Below are positions 17,255 through 27,842 of a stretch of DNA of 36,371 nt, piece by piece. Positions within the stretch are counted from its first letter, which is position 1. Every line of letters begins with the position of its first letter. Made by a program: the position numbers and the translations under genes. The stretch is from Granulosicoccus sp. (lineage in GTDB: Bacteria; Pseudomonadota; Gammaproteobacteria; Granulosicoccales; Granulosicoccaceae). The notes beneath the pieces are model-generated. The model was not told where the DNA came from and searched no databases. It saw only the letters and a list, made by a program, of their open reading frames with translations. The stretch spans positions 1 through 36,371 of the forward strand of contig JABDKN010000276.1 in NCBI GenBank assembly GCA_013002205.1. The letters are read 5' to 3'.

Positions 17255-18355
17255 ATGGCTCAAGCACGCAAGATCGTCGTTTTACCCGGCGACGGAATCG
17301 GTCCTGAAATCATCGCCGAAGGCCAGAAGATTCTCGAGGCCGTCAATGAGCGACATGACCTGGGACTGAGCACGCGGACGTGTGTGTTCGGGGGTGCGGC
17401 CTATGATGAAACCGGCAAGCCCCTGCCCGGGGAGACGCTGGCCGCGTGTCGCGACGCCGACGCCATTCTGCTCGGTGCCATCGGTGGTCCCCAGTATGAC
17501 GAGGCACCTCGGGAGCTTCGTCCGGAACGTGGCCTGCTGGGCCTGCGTTCGGAACTCGGTCTATTCGCCAATCTGCGTCCTGCCCTGCTCTATCCGGAGC
17601 TGGCGGACGCCTCGTCACTCAAGCCTGAACTGGTTGCCGGACTGGATCTGATGATTCTGCGGGAGCTCACCGGCGGCATCTATTTCGGCCAGCCGCGTGG
17701 CATCGAAGAGCGCGATGGCGAGCGTGTCGGATTCAATACGATGGTCTATCGCGAGTCGGAAATCCGCCGCATTGCCGTACGCGCCTTCGAGATCGCACGG
17801 CAGCGTAATTCCCGCCTGTGTTCAGTGGACAAGGCGAACGTGCTGGAAGTGTCAGAACTCTGGCGGGAAATCATGATCGACGTGGGCAAGTCCTACCCGG
17901 ACGTGGAACTGAGCCATATGTACGTGGACAACGCGGCCATGCAACTGGTACGTGCACCCAAGCAGTTTGACGTCATGGTCACCGGCAATCTGTTTGGTGA
18001 TGTCCTGTCGGACGCGGCCGCCATGCTGACGGGTTCCATCGGCATGCTGCCCTCGGCGTCGCTGGATGAGTCCGGAAAAGGGCTGTATGAACCCATTCAT
18101 GGCTCCGCCCCGGACATAGCCGGTCAGGGCGTAGCCAACCCACTGGCCACCATTCTGTCCGTGTCGATGATGCTGCGTTACACGCTCCGGGAGGATGCTG
18201 CCGCCGATGCCATCGATGCGGCCGTCTCCAGCGTGTTGGCAGCAGGTTGCCGTTGCCGCGATATCGCCACAGGACATGCCGGTGAACATGTGATCGATAC
18301 GCAAGAGATGGGTGACGCCGTTCTGGCAGCACTGCAGGCAGGAGAAAAGGCATGA
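17255..18355 (+). CDS. leuB: 3-isopropylmalate dehydrogenase
   Basis: [83 protein letters not shown]. Confidence 0.97.
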   Translation: MAQARKIVVLPGDGIGPEIIAEGQKILEAVNERHDLGLSTRTCVFGGAAYDETGKPLPGETLAACRDADAILLGAIGGPQYDEAPRELRPERGLLGLRSELGLFANLRPALLYPELADASSLKPELVAGLDLMILRELTGGIYFGQPRGIEERDGERVGFNTMVYRESEIRRIAVRAFEIARQRNSRLCSVDKANVLEVSELWREIMIDVGKSYPDVELSHMYVDNAAMQLVRAPKQFDVMVTGNLFGDVLSDAAAMLTGSIGMLPSASLDESGKGLYEPIHGSAPDIAGQGVANPLATILSVSMMLRYTLREDAAADAIDAAVSSVLAAGCRCRDIATGHAGEHVIDTQEMGDAVLAALQAGEKA

Positions 18356-19374
18356 GCAAGACCTATGACGTTGCCGTCGTCGGTGCCACAGGGGCGGTTG
18401 GCGAGACCATGTTGTCCATTCTTGCCGAACGGAAATTTCCGGTTGGCAAGGTGTATCCGTTGGCCAGTTCACGATCGGCCGGCAAACGCGTGGAATTCGG
18501 CAACCAGCAGCTGGTCGTACAGGACCTTGACACCTTTGATTTCTCCCAGGTGCAGATCGGACTGTTCTCGCCGGGTGCCGCCGTGTCCAGGATCCATGCA
18601 CCCAGGGCCGCAGCGGCTGGCTGTGTGGTCATCGATAACACATCGCAGTTTCGCTACGATGATGACAAACCGCTGATCGTGCCGGAAGTCAATGCTCACG
18701 CGATTGCCCGATACACGGATACCAACATCATTGCCAATCCGAACTGCTCGACCATCCAGATGCTGGTGGCCCTGAAGCCCCTGCATGATGCCGTGGGTAT
18801 CACGCGTGTGAATGTCTGTACCTACCAGGCGGTATCAGGTACCGGCAAGGAGGCCATCGAGGAGTTGAGCACGCAGACGGCCAGGCTGCTCAACGGTCTG
18901 CACGTGGAGCCTACGGTGTATCCAAAGCAGATTGCCTTCAATGTGCTGCCGCATATAGACGATTTCCAGGAGAACGGTTACACCAAGGAGGAGATGAAGA
19001 TGGTATGGGAAACCCACAAGATCATGGAGGATACCTCCATCGCCGTAAACCCTACCTGCGTACGTGTTCCGGTGTTCTTTGGCCACTCGGAAGCGATACA
19101 TATCGAGACTCGTCGGCCCATGACGGCCATTCAGGCCCGAGAATTGCTCCAGTCTGCTCCAGGAGTGGTAGTTTTGGACGAACGAAAGGCTGGGGGATAC
19201 CCCACCGCCGTGACTGAATCAGCCGGAACTGATGCGGTTTTCGTAGGGCGGATTCGTGAGGACATAAGCGTTGAAAACGGGCTGAATCTCTGGGTTGTGT
19301 CCGATAATGTACGCAAGGGAGCAGCGCTCAATAGCGTACAGATCGCTGAATGTCTCGTTCAGGACTACTTGTAA
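18352..19374 (+). CDS. asd: Aspartate-semialdehyde dehydrogenase
   Basis: [60 protein letters not shown]. Confidence 0.95.
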   Translation: MSKTYDVAVVGATGAVGETMLSILAERKFPVGKVYPLASSRSAGKRVEFGNQQLVVQDLDTFDFSQVQIGLFSPGAAVSRIHAPRAAAAGCVVIDNTSQFRYDDDKPLIVPEVNAHAIARYTDTNIIANPNCSTIQMLVALKPLHDAVGITRVNVCTYQAVSGTGKEAIEELSTQTARLLNGLHVEPTVYPKQIAFNVLPHIDDFQENGYTKEEMKMVWETHKIMEDTSIAVNPTCVRVPVFFGHSEAIHIETRRPMTAIQARELLQSAPGVVVLDERKAGGYPTAVTESAGTDAVFVGRIREDISVENGLNLWVVSDNVRKGAALNSVQIAECLVQDYL

Positions 19375-19506
19375 ACGCTGATCTATATCGGAATAGATGC
19401 GATAATTGCTCTATAGATAGCGTTGTTACAGTTAACTTCGTTTGCCCTGAGTCGGTGTACTTCCGGCGCCGCTGATCGGGTCAGACGTCTGAGTGGGACT
19501 CGATAC

Positions 19507-22500
19507 GTGCGAAAACTAGCAACGGCTGCAGCGGTTAGCCTGGCATTGGCCTCAGGTGGCGCTTTTGGACTTGGGCTTGGCGACATTGAAATGCGTTCGG
19601 CCCTGAATCAGCCAATGAACGCTGAAATCAGGCTGACCTCTGTCAAGTCGGGTGAACTGGATGGCATGATTGTGCAACTGGCATCGCCGGATGCCTTTGC
19701 GCGTGCCGGTATAGAACGCTCCCCCGCGTTGACCGATTTGCGTTTCACGGTCGATCAGAGTTCCGGTGTGCCGGTTATTCGCATCTCCAGTCAACGACCG
19801 GTGATCGAGCCGTTCCTGAATTTCCTGCTGGAAGTGGACTGGCCCCAGGGTCGAATGGTGCGTGAGTACACCGTTCTGCTCGATCCCCCGGTCTTCATGA
19901 CGCCCACCGCCACTGAACGCAATACGACGGCTGACCAGCCGGCAATCGTGGAGCGTGGCAATGAGGTACTGGTGGCCCCCACACCGATCGAGCGTGTCGA
20001 ACCTGCAGCCGATGAGGTCATAGAAGTCGAACTGGTGGACGTGGTGGAAGAAACCGGTGACCAGGAGGCCGTCGAGTTACTCAGCGACGGGCAGGGCGAC
20101 ATCGTGTCCCTTGATTCCCTGTCTGATGAGTCTTTGCTGCTTGAGGAGGATGCCGTAGCGCCTGGAGATGGCGACATCGTTCCCTTGACTGACCTTGCTG
20201 CGCCTAATCTGTCCGCCATCGAAGAGCGTGAACTCGCCGCTCAGCGCAATTTCGATCTGGACAATATCGAGGTCGAAATCGTCGGTTCCACCGAGGAGGT
20301 CTCCGATAACGTGGTGATCGCTGGTGATTCAGTCCAGAGTGGATCCAGCCTGGATGACAGTTCGACCATCGTATCCCTGGACGATCTGGCGCTTGATGAG
20401 GAAACGGCAGCAGCGCCGCAGCCTGCTGGCCAGGACACTGCCGCGGGCCCTGCGGGTGACGTGGAAGTCAGAGCAGGAGACACATTGTTCGAGATCGCTC
20501 GCGACAATGCAGTGGGTGGTGTTTCGGTGCAACAGATGATGATGGCCTTGCTGGCGGCAAACGAGGCGGCATTCATCAACAACAATATCAACCTGGTGCG
20601 TGCCGGAGCCATTCTGCGCGTGCCGCAGGCGGATGAGGCTTTGCAACTGACGCAGACCCAGGCGCTGGCCGCCATCGGAGAGCAAACCCGGTTGTGGCAG
20701 GAGTATCGGGACAATCTGCGCAATACCGGTGTCACCCGGCTGGCAGGTTCGGACGCCTCCGTTGAAGTGCAGGAGTCCACAGCCTCTACTGGGACCTCAT
20801 CAGATACAACGGCCATCGACACGGCAGCGCTGGATGCGCAGCTGGAGAGCGAGGAGTCGGTGGATGGCCTGTCTGCAGAAGCGCGGGAAATCCTCGAAAA
20901 TGCGCGTAACGAGATACTCGACCGCGATGAGCTGCGTATCGTGGCGGACAACGCCCCTACCAGTACTACAGCCAGCGCTACTGCGGACGAAACCAGTGAC
21001 AGCGACGCTGCCCGACTGGGCGAACTCAATCGCAAACTGCAACTGGCTCGCGAAGAGTTGGCCTCCACGCGGCTGCAATCGGAAGATCTGTCCGATCAGG
21101 CCAGCGACCTGCAGAGCACTACGGAAAACCTGGATGCACTGGTAACGCTCCGCCAGAACGAGATCGCGGCGCTGGAAACACAGCTGGCTGATGCCCGCCA
21201 GGCACGCGAAGCGGCGGCCACGACTGAAGCTGCAGAAACCGCAAATGCTGGTGAACCAGTGGCCGAAGTGGCAACCGATGCCACGACCGATGCCACGACC
21301 GACGCCACGGCCGAGGTTGCAGACAGCGCGACAGAGGCCGCACAGGCAGCCGGTGACACGGTCGCAGAGGCTGCAGCCGATGCCAGTGACGCTGCGGCTG
21401 AAGCGGTTGCCGATGCCAGTGACGCTGCGGCTGAAGCGGTTGCCGATGCCAGTGACGCTGCGGCTGAAGCGGCTGCCGATGTCAGTGAAACGGCTACTGA
21501 AGCGGCTGCCGATGCCAGTGAAACGGCTGCTGAAGCGGCTGCCGATGCAGCGGCAACCATCGCTACGGCCACTGAGGGTGTGGTTGACAGCAGCACCGAC
21601 GCACCGGCCACCGGTGAACTGCCGGACGAGGTGGCGGACAGCGAGGCTGAGGACACGGGTGTTGTGATTGCACCACCGGCCAGGCAGACCAGCTGGTACC
21701 AGGACCTGCTCGACGACCCCAAACGCATGATGATTGCGGGTGTTGGCGGCATTGGTCTGCTGGGTGTGCTCGGCACCTTGATGATTCGCCGCAGGCGCAA
21801 CGATGAAGACGAGCTTCGCGAATTTGCGGATGACGTGGAACACCTCGATGGCGACGGTGCACAGGCAAAGGGTCGACAGACTGGCAAGGGGGCGGGACTG
21901 GCAGCAGCCGGCGGCACGGGTGTGGCTGCAGCGGATGACCTGGACGGCACCGCAGTGCGCGATCCTTCAAGCAGTTCATTCGACGACCTGGGTGACTCCA
22001 CACTGGCACATGGCTCCGAGACTCAGGCGGTAGCGGATGCCACGAGTGACGACGGTATCGACAAGGATGACACCCTGTCCGAAGTGGATGTATACCTGGC
22101 CTATGGCCTGCATGGCCAGGCAGAGGAGTTGCTGACCAAGGCCATCGAACGTAAGCCGAACAATCCGGAGTACGTGCAGAAACTCCTGCAGACCTATCAC
22201 GCTCAGGGTAATGGCGAAGGATTCCACGCCGCCGCCAGTGACTTCCATCTGCGATTTGATGGTGAAGCCAACCCGCAGTGGCCAGCCATAGCGGCCATGG
22301 GAACCGAACTGCGCCCCGGCGATCCACTGTACGCCTCCGCTCGGGATGCCGTAAACGCCATCGGCGTCGGGCATTCAGAAGGGACTGCGATGGGTGATGA
22401 CGATTTCCCGACCTCGGAAACTGACGAGGGCGGTAGCGTTTCTCGTGACTTCCGGTCGGCCGAGGAGGCCGTCGATTTCGAGGACGAGGGTGAATCACAG

Positions 22501-23163
22501 ATACTCGATCAGAGCCTGGACCCGGCATTTGCCTTCGATGAGAGCGATCTTGAAGCCACCGGTGATTTTTCCGACATGGCCAGTGAACTGGCCAGCGAAG
22601 ACGATGGGAGTATCGATTTTCCCGGCATCGATGCCAGTGAAAGCGCCGCCGCTCAGAATGAGCCGGACCTCACGGACAAACCGGACGTTGCAGCCGAGCT
22701 GCCCGCTGCAGATGGTCAGGACTCCACGGATGAGCCGCTCCTCACAGGCGATGCAGGCAGCGATGACCTGACCAATGAGCTGTCAGCCGACTTGACCGAA
22801 GGCGATGATTTTCTCAGCGACGCGCTGACGATGGACGAGCTGGACAGGGTTGCGTCTGCGGACGACCTGACACTTGATCTGGACCAGTTGTCTGGTGATC
22901 TCGAACTCGACAGTGCGGAACTGATGAATTCCGACCTGTCCGATCTCGATCTGCCGGAGCTCTCCGCAGACAACGAGTTGCTGATCGACAGTACGGCCGA
23001 TGGCGATGGTGCCGATGAAATGGATACCATGCTGGATCTGGCCAAAGCCTATATCGACATGGGTGACAAGGACTCGGCGAGCAGTGCCCTGGGCGAAATC
23101 GTGAAAAGCGGCAGCCCGGAGCAGGTCACTGAAGCCGAGACCCTGCTGCGCAAGATTTCCTGA
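19507..23163 (+). CDS. fimV: FimV-like pilus-assembly / polar-hub protein (LysM, Ala-rich repeats, TM, acidic TPR-bearing C-terminus)
   Basis: N-terminal LGDIEMRSALNQPMNAEIRLTSV, LysM-like VRAGDTLFEIARD, TM AGVGGIGLLGVLGTLMIRRRR, C-terminal DEMDTMLDLAKAYIDMGDKDSASSALGEIVKSGSPEQVTEAETLLRKIS; located between asd and truA. GTG 19507 gives a signal peptide; the track start at TTG 19423 is longer. Confidence 0.9.
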   Translation: MRKLATAAAVSLALASGGAFGLGLGDIEMRSALNQPMNAEIRLTSVKSGELDGMIVQLASPDAFARAGIERSPALTDLRFTVDQSSGVPVIRISSQRPVIEPFLNFLLEVDWPQGRMVREYTVLLDPPVFMTPTATERNTTADQPAIVERGNEVLVAPTPIERVEPAADEVIEVELVDVVEETGDQEAVELLSDGQGDIVSLDSLSDESLLLEEDAVAPGDGDIVPLTDLAAPNLSAIEERELAAQRNFDLDNIEVEIVGSTEEVSDNVVIAGDSVQSGSSLDDSSTIVSLDDLALDEETAAAPQPAGQDTAAGPAGDVEVRAGDTLFEIARDNAVGGVSVQQMMMALLAANEAAFINNNINLVRAGAILRVPQADEALQLTQTQALAAIGEQTRLWQEYRDNLRNTGVTRLAGSDASVEVQESTASTGTSSDTTAIDTAALDAQLESEESVDGLSAEAREILENARNEILDRDELRIVADNAPTSTTASATADETSDSDAARLGELNRKLQLAREELASTRLQSEDLSDQASDLQSTTENLDALVTLRQNEIAALETQLADARQAREAAATTEAAETANAGEPVAEVATDATTDATTDATAEVADSATEAAQAAGDTVAEAAADASDAAAEAVADASDAAAEAVADASDAAAEAAADVSETATEAAADASETAAEAAADAAATIATATEGVVDSSTDAPATGELPDEVADSEAEDTGVVIAPPARQTSWYQDLLDDPKRMMIAGVGGIGLLGVLGTLMIRRRRNDEDELREFADDVEHLDGDGAQAKGRQTGKGAGLAAAGGTGVAAADDLDGTAVRDPSSSSFDDLGDSTLAHGSETQAVADATSDDGIDKDDTLSEVDVYLAYGLHGQAEELLTKAIERKPNNPEYVQKLLQTYHAQGNGEGFHAAASDFHLRFDGEANPQWPAIAAMGTELRPGDPLYASARDAVNAIGVGHSEGTAMGDDDFPTSETDEGGSVSRDFRSAEEAVDFEDEGESQILDQSLDPAFAFDESDLEATGDFSDMASELASEDDGSIDFPGIDASESAAAQNEPDLTDKPDVAAELPAADGQDSTDEPLLTGDAGSDDLTNELSADLTEGDDFLSDALTMDELDRVASADDLTLDLDQLSGDLELDSAELMNSDLSDLDLPELSADNELLIDSTADGDGADEMDTMLDLAKAYIDMGDKDSASSALGEIVKSGSPEQVTEAETLLRKIS
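21376..21540 (+). repeat. 33-bp (11-codon) tandem repeats in fimV, about five units
   Basis: gccgatgccagtgacgctgcggctgaagcggtt and variants at 21376, 21409, 21442, 21475, 21508; encodes ADASDAAAEAV-type repeats. Confidence 0.92.
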
Positions 23164-23198
23164 GTCCATCAGCAGGCTCGCCGAGCGGCTGAATACTG

Positions 23199-23996
23199 TT
23201 GGATGCACGACGAATAGCCCTCGCCATCGAATATGATGGCGAGGGTTTTTGCGGTTGGCAGCGGCAACCGCACTGTCACTCGGTACAGGCTGAAGTAGAG
23301 GCAGCCCTGGGGCAGATCGCCCAGCAACCGGTCACCGTCCATTGCGCCGGGCGTACCGATACAGGGGTGCACGCCATGGCGCAGCTCGTGCACTTCGACA
23401 CGACACTCGACCGGCCGCTGCGTGCCTGGACCTTCGGCGCCAATTCCCTTCTCGACAGACGGGTATCGGTGCACTGGGCCGCTGTCATGCGGGCGGATTT
23501 CCACGCACGTTTCTCCGCGATCAGGCGCAGCTACCGTTACACGATCCTGAATCGCGCCACGCGCCCGGGCTACCAGGCGGGTACGCTTGGCTGGGAGCGT
23601 GTGCAGCTGGACGAGAAGCGGATGCACACTGCGGCCCAGGTTCTGGTGGGAGAGCATGACTTCTCCGCCTTCCGGTCGGCGGAATGCCAGGCCAATCATG
23701 CGATTCGCCGCGTGTTGCATATCGGTGTCAGCCGTGTCGGGGACCGGGTGTTGATCGACATAGCGGCGAACGGTTTCCTGCATAACATGGTACGTATAAT
23801 CACCGGATGCCTGCTGGCCATTGGCCGGGGAGATCGGTCGGTGGACTGGATGTCAGACTTGCTGGGGGGGCGTGATCGGAGCGCAGCAGGTGTCACCGCG
23901 CCTGCCAAGGGGCTATGCTTTCTGCAACCTGGTTACCCGGACGAATTCGGTGTCCCGGATTTTGAACGGTTGAAGTCCGATCCCTGGCATCCATAG
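23199..23996 (+). CDS. truA: tRNA pseudouridine synthase A
   Basis: RIALAIEYDGEGFCGWQRQPHCHSVQ, CAGRTDTGVHAMAQ, RSYRYTILNR, FLHNMVRIITGCLL. TTG start at 23199. Confidence 0.95.
   Translation: MDARRIALAIEYDGEGFCGWQRQPHCHSVQAEVEAALGQIAQQPVTVHCAGRTDTGVHAMAQLVHFDTTLDRPLRAWTFGANSLLDRRVSVHWAAVMRADFHARFSAIRRSYRYTILNRATRPGYQAGTLGWERVQLDEKRMHTAAQVLVGEHDFSAFRSAECQANHAIRRVLHIGVSRVGDRVLIDIAANGFLHNMVRIITGCLLAIGRGDRSVDWMSDLLGGRDRSAAGVTAPAKGLCFLQPGYPDEFGVPDFERLKSDPWHP
23218..23250 (+). terminator. Terminator/attenuator-like hairpin inside the 5' end of truA
   Basis: CCCTCGCCATC (23218-23228) - GAATAT - GATGGCGAGGG (23235-23245) perfect 11-bp stem, followed by TTTTT (23246-23250). Confidence 0.5.
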
Positions 23997-24054
23997 CATT
24001 GGTGGCCAACACGCTGTTGCATAGAAGCTGCATCTGTTAAGGTTCGTACCTATC

Positions 24055-24705
24055 ATGGCGCGACGAACCCGAGTCAAGATCTGTGGTATCACACGCCTGC
24101 AGGATGCGCATCTAGCGCAAGAGCTGGGTGCGGATGCACTCGGCTTCGTATTCGTACCGACCAGTTCACGCTTCGTGACCACTGAGGGCGCTGCACGCAT
24201 CGTCGGGCAGTTGTCACCGTTCGTGACCCCTGTCGGCCTGTTTCTCAACGCAGAGGCGGAGCAGGTACACGCGGCCCTGCAGATAATGCCTTCATTGCTG
24301 CCGCAGTTTCACGGGCAGGAAAGCGGGGCATTCTGTGATCAGTTCCAACGGCCTTACCTGAAAGCCGTAGGCCTGGGTGCCGGTAACAGCGTACCCTGCG
24401 CCGAGAGTCTGTCCGAGTTCTCACAGGCGATCGGGTTTCTGTTTGACAGTAACGAGCCGGGTCAGCTCGGTGGGACCGGTCATGCCTTCGACTGGACGCG
24501 ATTGACAGGCGGTATTCACAGACCGCTGATTCTGGCTGGCGGACTCAGCCATCAGACAGTGGGCAAGGCCATTGCGCAGGTGAAGCCCTACGCGGTGGAT
24601 GTCAGTTCAGGTGTGGAGAGGGACAAGGGGATCAAGGATGCGGATGCGATGCGCGCGTTCATGGCGGCCGTCAGATCCGCAGATGCGCGGACCCCGGACA
24701 ATTGA
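24055..24705 (+). CDS. trpF: Phosphoribosylanthranilate isomerase
   Basis: RVKICGITRLQDAHLAQELGADALGFVFVPTSSRFV, LAGGLSHQTVGKAI, VDVSSGVERDKGIKD. Confidence 0.96.
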   Translation: MARRTRVKICGITRLQDAHLAQELGADALGFVFVPTSSRFVTTEGAARIVGQLSPFVTPVGLFLNAEAEQVHAALQIMPSLLPQFHGQESGAFCDQFQRPYLKAVGLGAGNSVPCAESLSEFSQAIGFLFDSNEPGQLGGTGHAFDWTRLTGGIHRPLILAGGLSHQTVGKAIAQVKPYAVDVSSGVERDKGIKDADAMRAFMAAVRSADARTPDN

Positions 24706-24727
24706 CAGGTAAACAGAGACGTTGCAG

Positions 24728-25957
24728 ATGAATACAGAGACACAGCCCTTCCAGGGCAGTTTGACTGATAACAGCCCTGACAGAAAAGGGCATTTCGGTA
24801 TCTATGGTGGCAGCTTCATTGCCGAAACATTGATGGATCCCGTCAGCGAACTGCAGGAAGCCTATGAGCGCTATCGCCTGGATAACGAATTCATAGCCGA
24901 GTTCGAATGGGAGTTGAAGAATTTCGTCGGCCGGCCCAACCCGCTCTACCATGCACGCCGCTGGTCACAGGAGCTTGGCGGGGCGCAGATCTGGCTCAAG
25001 CGTGAAGACCTGAACCATACCGGTGCACACAAGATCAACAACACCGTCGGGCAGGCCTTGCTGGCCCGCCGCATGGGCAAGAAGCGCATCATTGCCGAGA
25101 CTGGAGCCGGACAACACGGCGTGGCTACGGCAACGGTCTGTGCCCGCTGGGGCATGGAGTGCATCGTCTACATGGGCGAGGAGGACATCGTCCGCCAGGC
25201 GCCCAATGTCTTTCGCATGAAACTGCTGGGCGCAACGGTGGTGCCCGTCACCTCCGGTTCGCGCACCCTGAAGGATGCGCTCAATGAGGCCATGCGTGAC
25301 TGGGTCGGCAATGTCGATGACACGTTCTATATCATCGGCACCGCCGCCGGGCCGCACCCCTATCCCACGATGGTGCGTGATTTCAACAGCGTCATTGGCA
25401 AGGAAATCAGGGAGCAGTCGATCGAGCACACCGGGCGTCTGCCCGATGCCATCATCGCGTGCGTGGGGGGTGGATCCAATGCGATCGGTGCTTTCCATCC
25501 CTTTCTCGATGACCGCGAGGTAAGTCTGATCGGCGTGGAGGCAGGTGGAGACGGACTGGAAACCGGTCGTCATGCAGCGCCACTGAGTACCGGAAAACCC
25601 GGCGTTCTGCACGGCAATCGTACCTACCTGATGGAAGATGACGCCGGCCAGATCATCGAGACGCACAGTGTGTCTGCCGGGCTGGATTACCCGGGCGTCG
25701 GACCTGAACATGCGTGGCTCAAGGATATCGGGCGCGTACAGTACGTGGCGGTCACCGACCGGGAAGCGCTGGATGCGACCCACAAGTGTTGTCGCATCGA
25801 GGGTATCATTCCCGCGCTGGAGTCGGCCCATGCACTGGCGCATGCGGTCAAGATCGCACCAGCGCTGAGCAAGGACAAGAATATCGTCGTCAACCTGTCC
25901 GGGCGTGGAGACAAGGACATCAACACCCTGGCCGACATCGAAGGGATCACTCTGTGA
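24728..25957 (+). CDS. trpB: Tryptophan synthase beta chain
   Basis: [57 protein letters not shown] at 24728 preferred over TTG 24722. Confidence 0.97.
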   Translation: MNTETQPFQGSLTDNSPDRKGHFGIYGGSFIAETLMDPVSELQEAYERYRLDNEFIAEFEWELKNFVGRPNPLYHARRWSQELGGAQIWLKREDLNHTGAHKINNTVGQALLARRMGKKRIIAETGAGQHGVATATVCARWGMECIVYMGEEDIVRQAPNVFRMKLLGATVVPVTSGSRTLKDALNEAMRDWVGNVDDTFYIIGTAAGPHPYPTMVRDFNSVIGKEIREQSIEHTGRLPDAIIACVGGGSNAIGAFHPFLDDREVSLIGVEAGGDGLETGRHAAPLSTGKPGVLHGNRTYLMEDDAGQIIETHSVSAGLDYPGVGPEHAWLKDIGRVQYVAVTDREALDATHKCCRIEGIIPALESAHALAHAVKIAPALSKDKNIVVNLSGRGDKDINTLADIEGITL

Positions 25958-26769
25958 CTCGAATCGCCACCTGTTTTGCCCAGGCTGCAGGCCGCAAGCT
26001 GCTGGTACCGTATATCACCGCCGGTGACCCGGATCTGGACACAACGCTTGCCCTGATGCACACACTGGTGCGGGCAGGTGCTGATGTCATCGAGCTCGGT
26101 GTGCCGTTCTCCGACCCGATGGCCGACGGACCGGTCATTCAGGCCGCCTGCGAACGTGCCCTGAAACACAGGGTAACTCTGACTCAGGTCATCGACACGG
26201 TGAAACGCTTCCGTGAGAGCAATCAGGATACGGCCATCGTGCTGATGGGGTATCTGAATCCTGTCGAGCGGTTGGGTTATGCACGGTTTGCCACACTGGC
26301 GCGCGAGGCCGGTGTCGACGGTGTCCTGACTGTGGACATGCCGCCGGAAGAAGCTGCGGACCTGGTGGACGAGCTGCGCAAGAACGATCTGGACAGCATC
26401 TTCCTGTTATCGCCCACCACGCCTGATGCTCGTCTGAAGCAGGTCTGCGAGTTGGCGACGGGCTACATCTACTACGTGTCCCTCAAGGGCGTGACCGGTG
26501 CAGCCAATCTGGATACGGCTGAAGTGGCCGGTAAGGTAACCCATATTCAGTCCTTCACCGACATTCCGGTCGCCGTGGGTTTTGGTATCCGGGATGCCCG
26601 GTCGGCTGCGGCAATTTCGCAAACTGCTGATGCCGTCATCGTGGGTAGCGCGCTGGTTGCGTTGATCGGCGAGCACGCCGGAAATCCTGAGACCATGCAC
26701 TCGACACTCCATGACCTGGTCAATGGCATGCGCCTGGCCATGGACCGGTCAGCCGGAGCCGCTGCATGA
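25954..26769 (+). CDS. trpA: Tryptophan synthase alpha chain
   Basis: [53 protein letters not shown] start at 25954 overlaps the trpB stop; the ORF from 25714 is over-extended. Confidence 0.96.
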   Translation: MTRIATCFAQAAGRKLLVPYITAGDPDLDTTLALMHTLVRAGADVIELGVPFSDPMADGPVIQAACERALKHRVTLTQVIDTVKRFRESNQDTAIVLMGYLNPVERLGYARFATLAREAGVDGVLTVDMPPEEAADLVDELRKNDLDSIFLLSPTTPDARLKQVCELATGYIYYVSLKGVTGAANLDTAEVAGKVTHIQSFTDIPVAVGFGIRDARSAAAISQTADAVIVGSALVALIGEHAGNPETMHSTLHDLVNGMRLAMDRSAGAAA

Positions 26770-27842
26770 GTGACGAGAAAAAAGCCGGCACAGAGAAGGA
26801 CGCCGGAAAAGTCCATAACCAGGTCGACCCGCGCCTCGACAAAGAGCACGGGGACGGCAGGGAACACAAGGAGGGTAAAGACCACAAGGATGCCAAAGAA
26901 CACAAGGAAGGCTCGCGACGCCCATTCCTGACATCGATTCGGCCGTTGAGCTGGTTCGAGCGCATGATTCCTGCCCGCATCGGCACGCGCAATGAAGAGA
27001 AGAAGGGTACGGTGCCGGAAGGCCTGTGGGTCAAGTGCGATAACTGTTCCAATGTGTTGTATCACGCCGAACTGGACCGCGCGCAGGACGTGTGTATCAA
27101 GTGCGGACACCACATGCTCATCAGTGCCCGTAAGCGTCTGGGGCGTTTACTCGACCCGGGTCAGCACGAAGAGATAGGTGCATCGGTGGAGCCGGTGGAC
27201 ATGTTGAAGTTCAAGGATTCCAAACGTTACAAGGACCGCCTGAGTCAGGCGGCCAAGGATTCGGGGGAGAAAGACGCCCTGGTTGTCATGCAGGGCAGGC
27301 TCAAGGGCATGCCGGTCGTGGTGGCGGTTTTCGATTTCAATTTCATGGCAGGATCCATGGGTTCGGTGGTGGGCGAGCGATTCACCCGCGCCTGTGATCG
27401 CAGCCTTGAACAAGGTATACCGTTCATCTGCTTCAGTGCCAGTGGCGGTGCCCGTATGCAGGAAGCCCTGTACTCGTTGATGCAGATGAGCAAGACCAGT
27501 GCGCAGTTGCGACGCCTGTCCGACCGGGGCCTGCCCTATATATCCGTACTGACTGATCCGACGATGGGCGGTGTTTCTGCCTCGCTGGCCATGCTCGGTG
27601 ATATCATCATCGCCGAGCCCGCAGCACGGATTGGCTTTGCCGGTCGTCGGGTCATTGAACAGACGGTCCGCGAAAAACTTCCTGAGGGCTTCCAGAGCAG
27701 TGAATTTCTGCTCGAGCACGGAGCCATCGACATGATCTGCGACCGACGTGATATGCGCGATACCCTGGCCCGGCTGCTGGCCAAGCTCAGTGACAAGCCA
27801 GTTCTGAAATTCGATGATCCCCGCATTGTCGCTCCCGGCTGA
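26766..27842 (+). CDS. accD: Acetyl-CoA carboxylase carboxyltransferase beta subunit with charged N-terminal extension
   Basis: [20 protein letters not shown]...VCIKCGHHM zinc ribbon; [54 protein letters not shown]. Confidence 0.96.
   Translation: MSDEKKAGTEKDAGKVHNQVDPRLDKEHGDGREHKEGKDHKDAKEHKEGSRRPFLTSIRPLSWFERMIPARIGTRNEEKKGTVPEGLWVKCDNCSNVLYHAELDRAQDVCIKCGHHMLISARKRLGRLLDPGQHEEIGASVEPVDMLKFKDSKRYKDRLSQAAKDSGEKDALVVMQGRLKGMPVVVAVFDFNFMAGSMGSVVGERFTRACDRSLEQGIPFICFSASGGARMQEALYSLMQMSKTSAQLRRLSDRGLPYISVLTDPTMGGVSASLAMLGDIIIAEPAARIGFAGRRVIEQTVREKLPEGFQSSEFLLEHGAIDMICDRRDMRDTLARLLAKLSDKPVLKFDDPRIVAPG

Noticed and set aside
21376-21540. 33-bp direct repeats considered as CRISPR
   Set aside because: Units are contiguous with no spacers and stay in frame within fimV.
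20241-22528. Long antisense ORFs across fimV (275, 301, 321, 347 aa)
   Set aside because: Low-complexity Ser/Ala/Arg translations produced by the Asp/Ala/Glu-rich fimV coding strand; no recognisable domain.
25714-25953. Upstream extension of trpA
   Set aside because: Overlaps the conserved trpB 3' region; GTG 25954 fits the TrpA N-terminus and overlaps the trpB stop.
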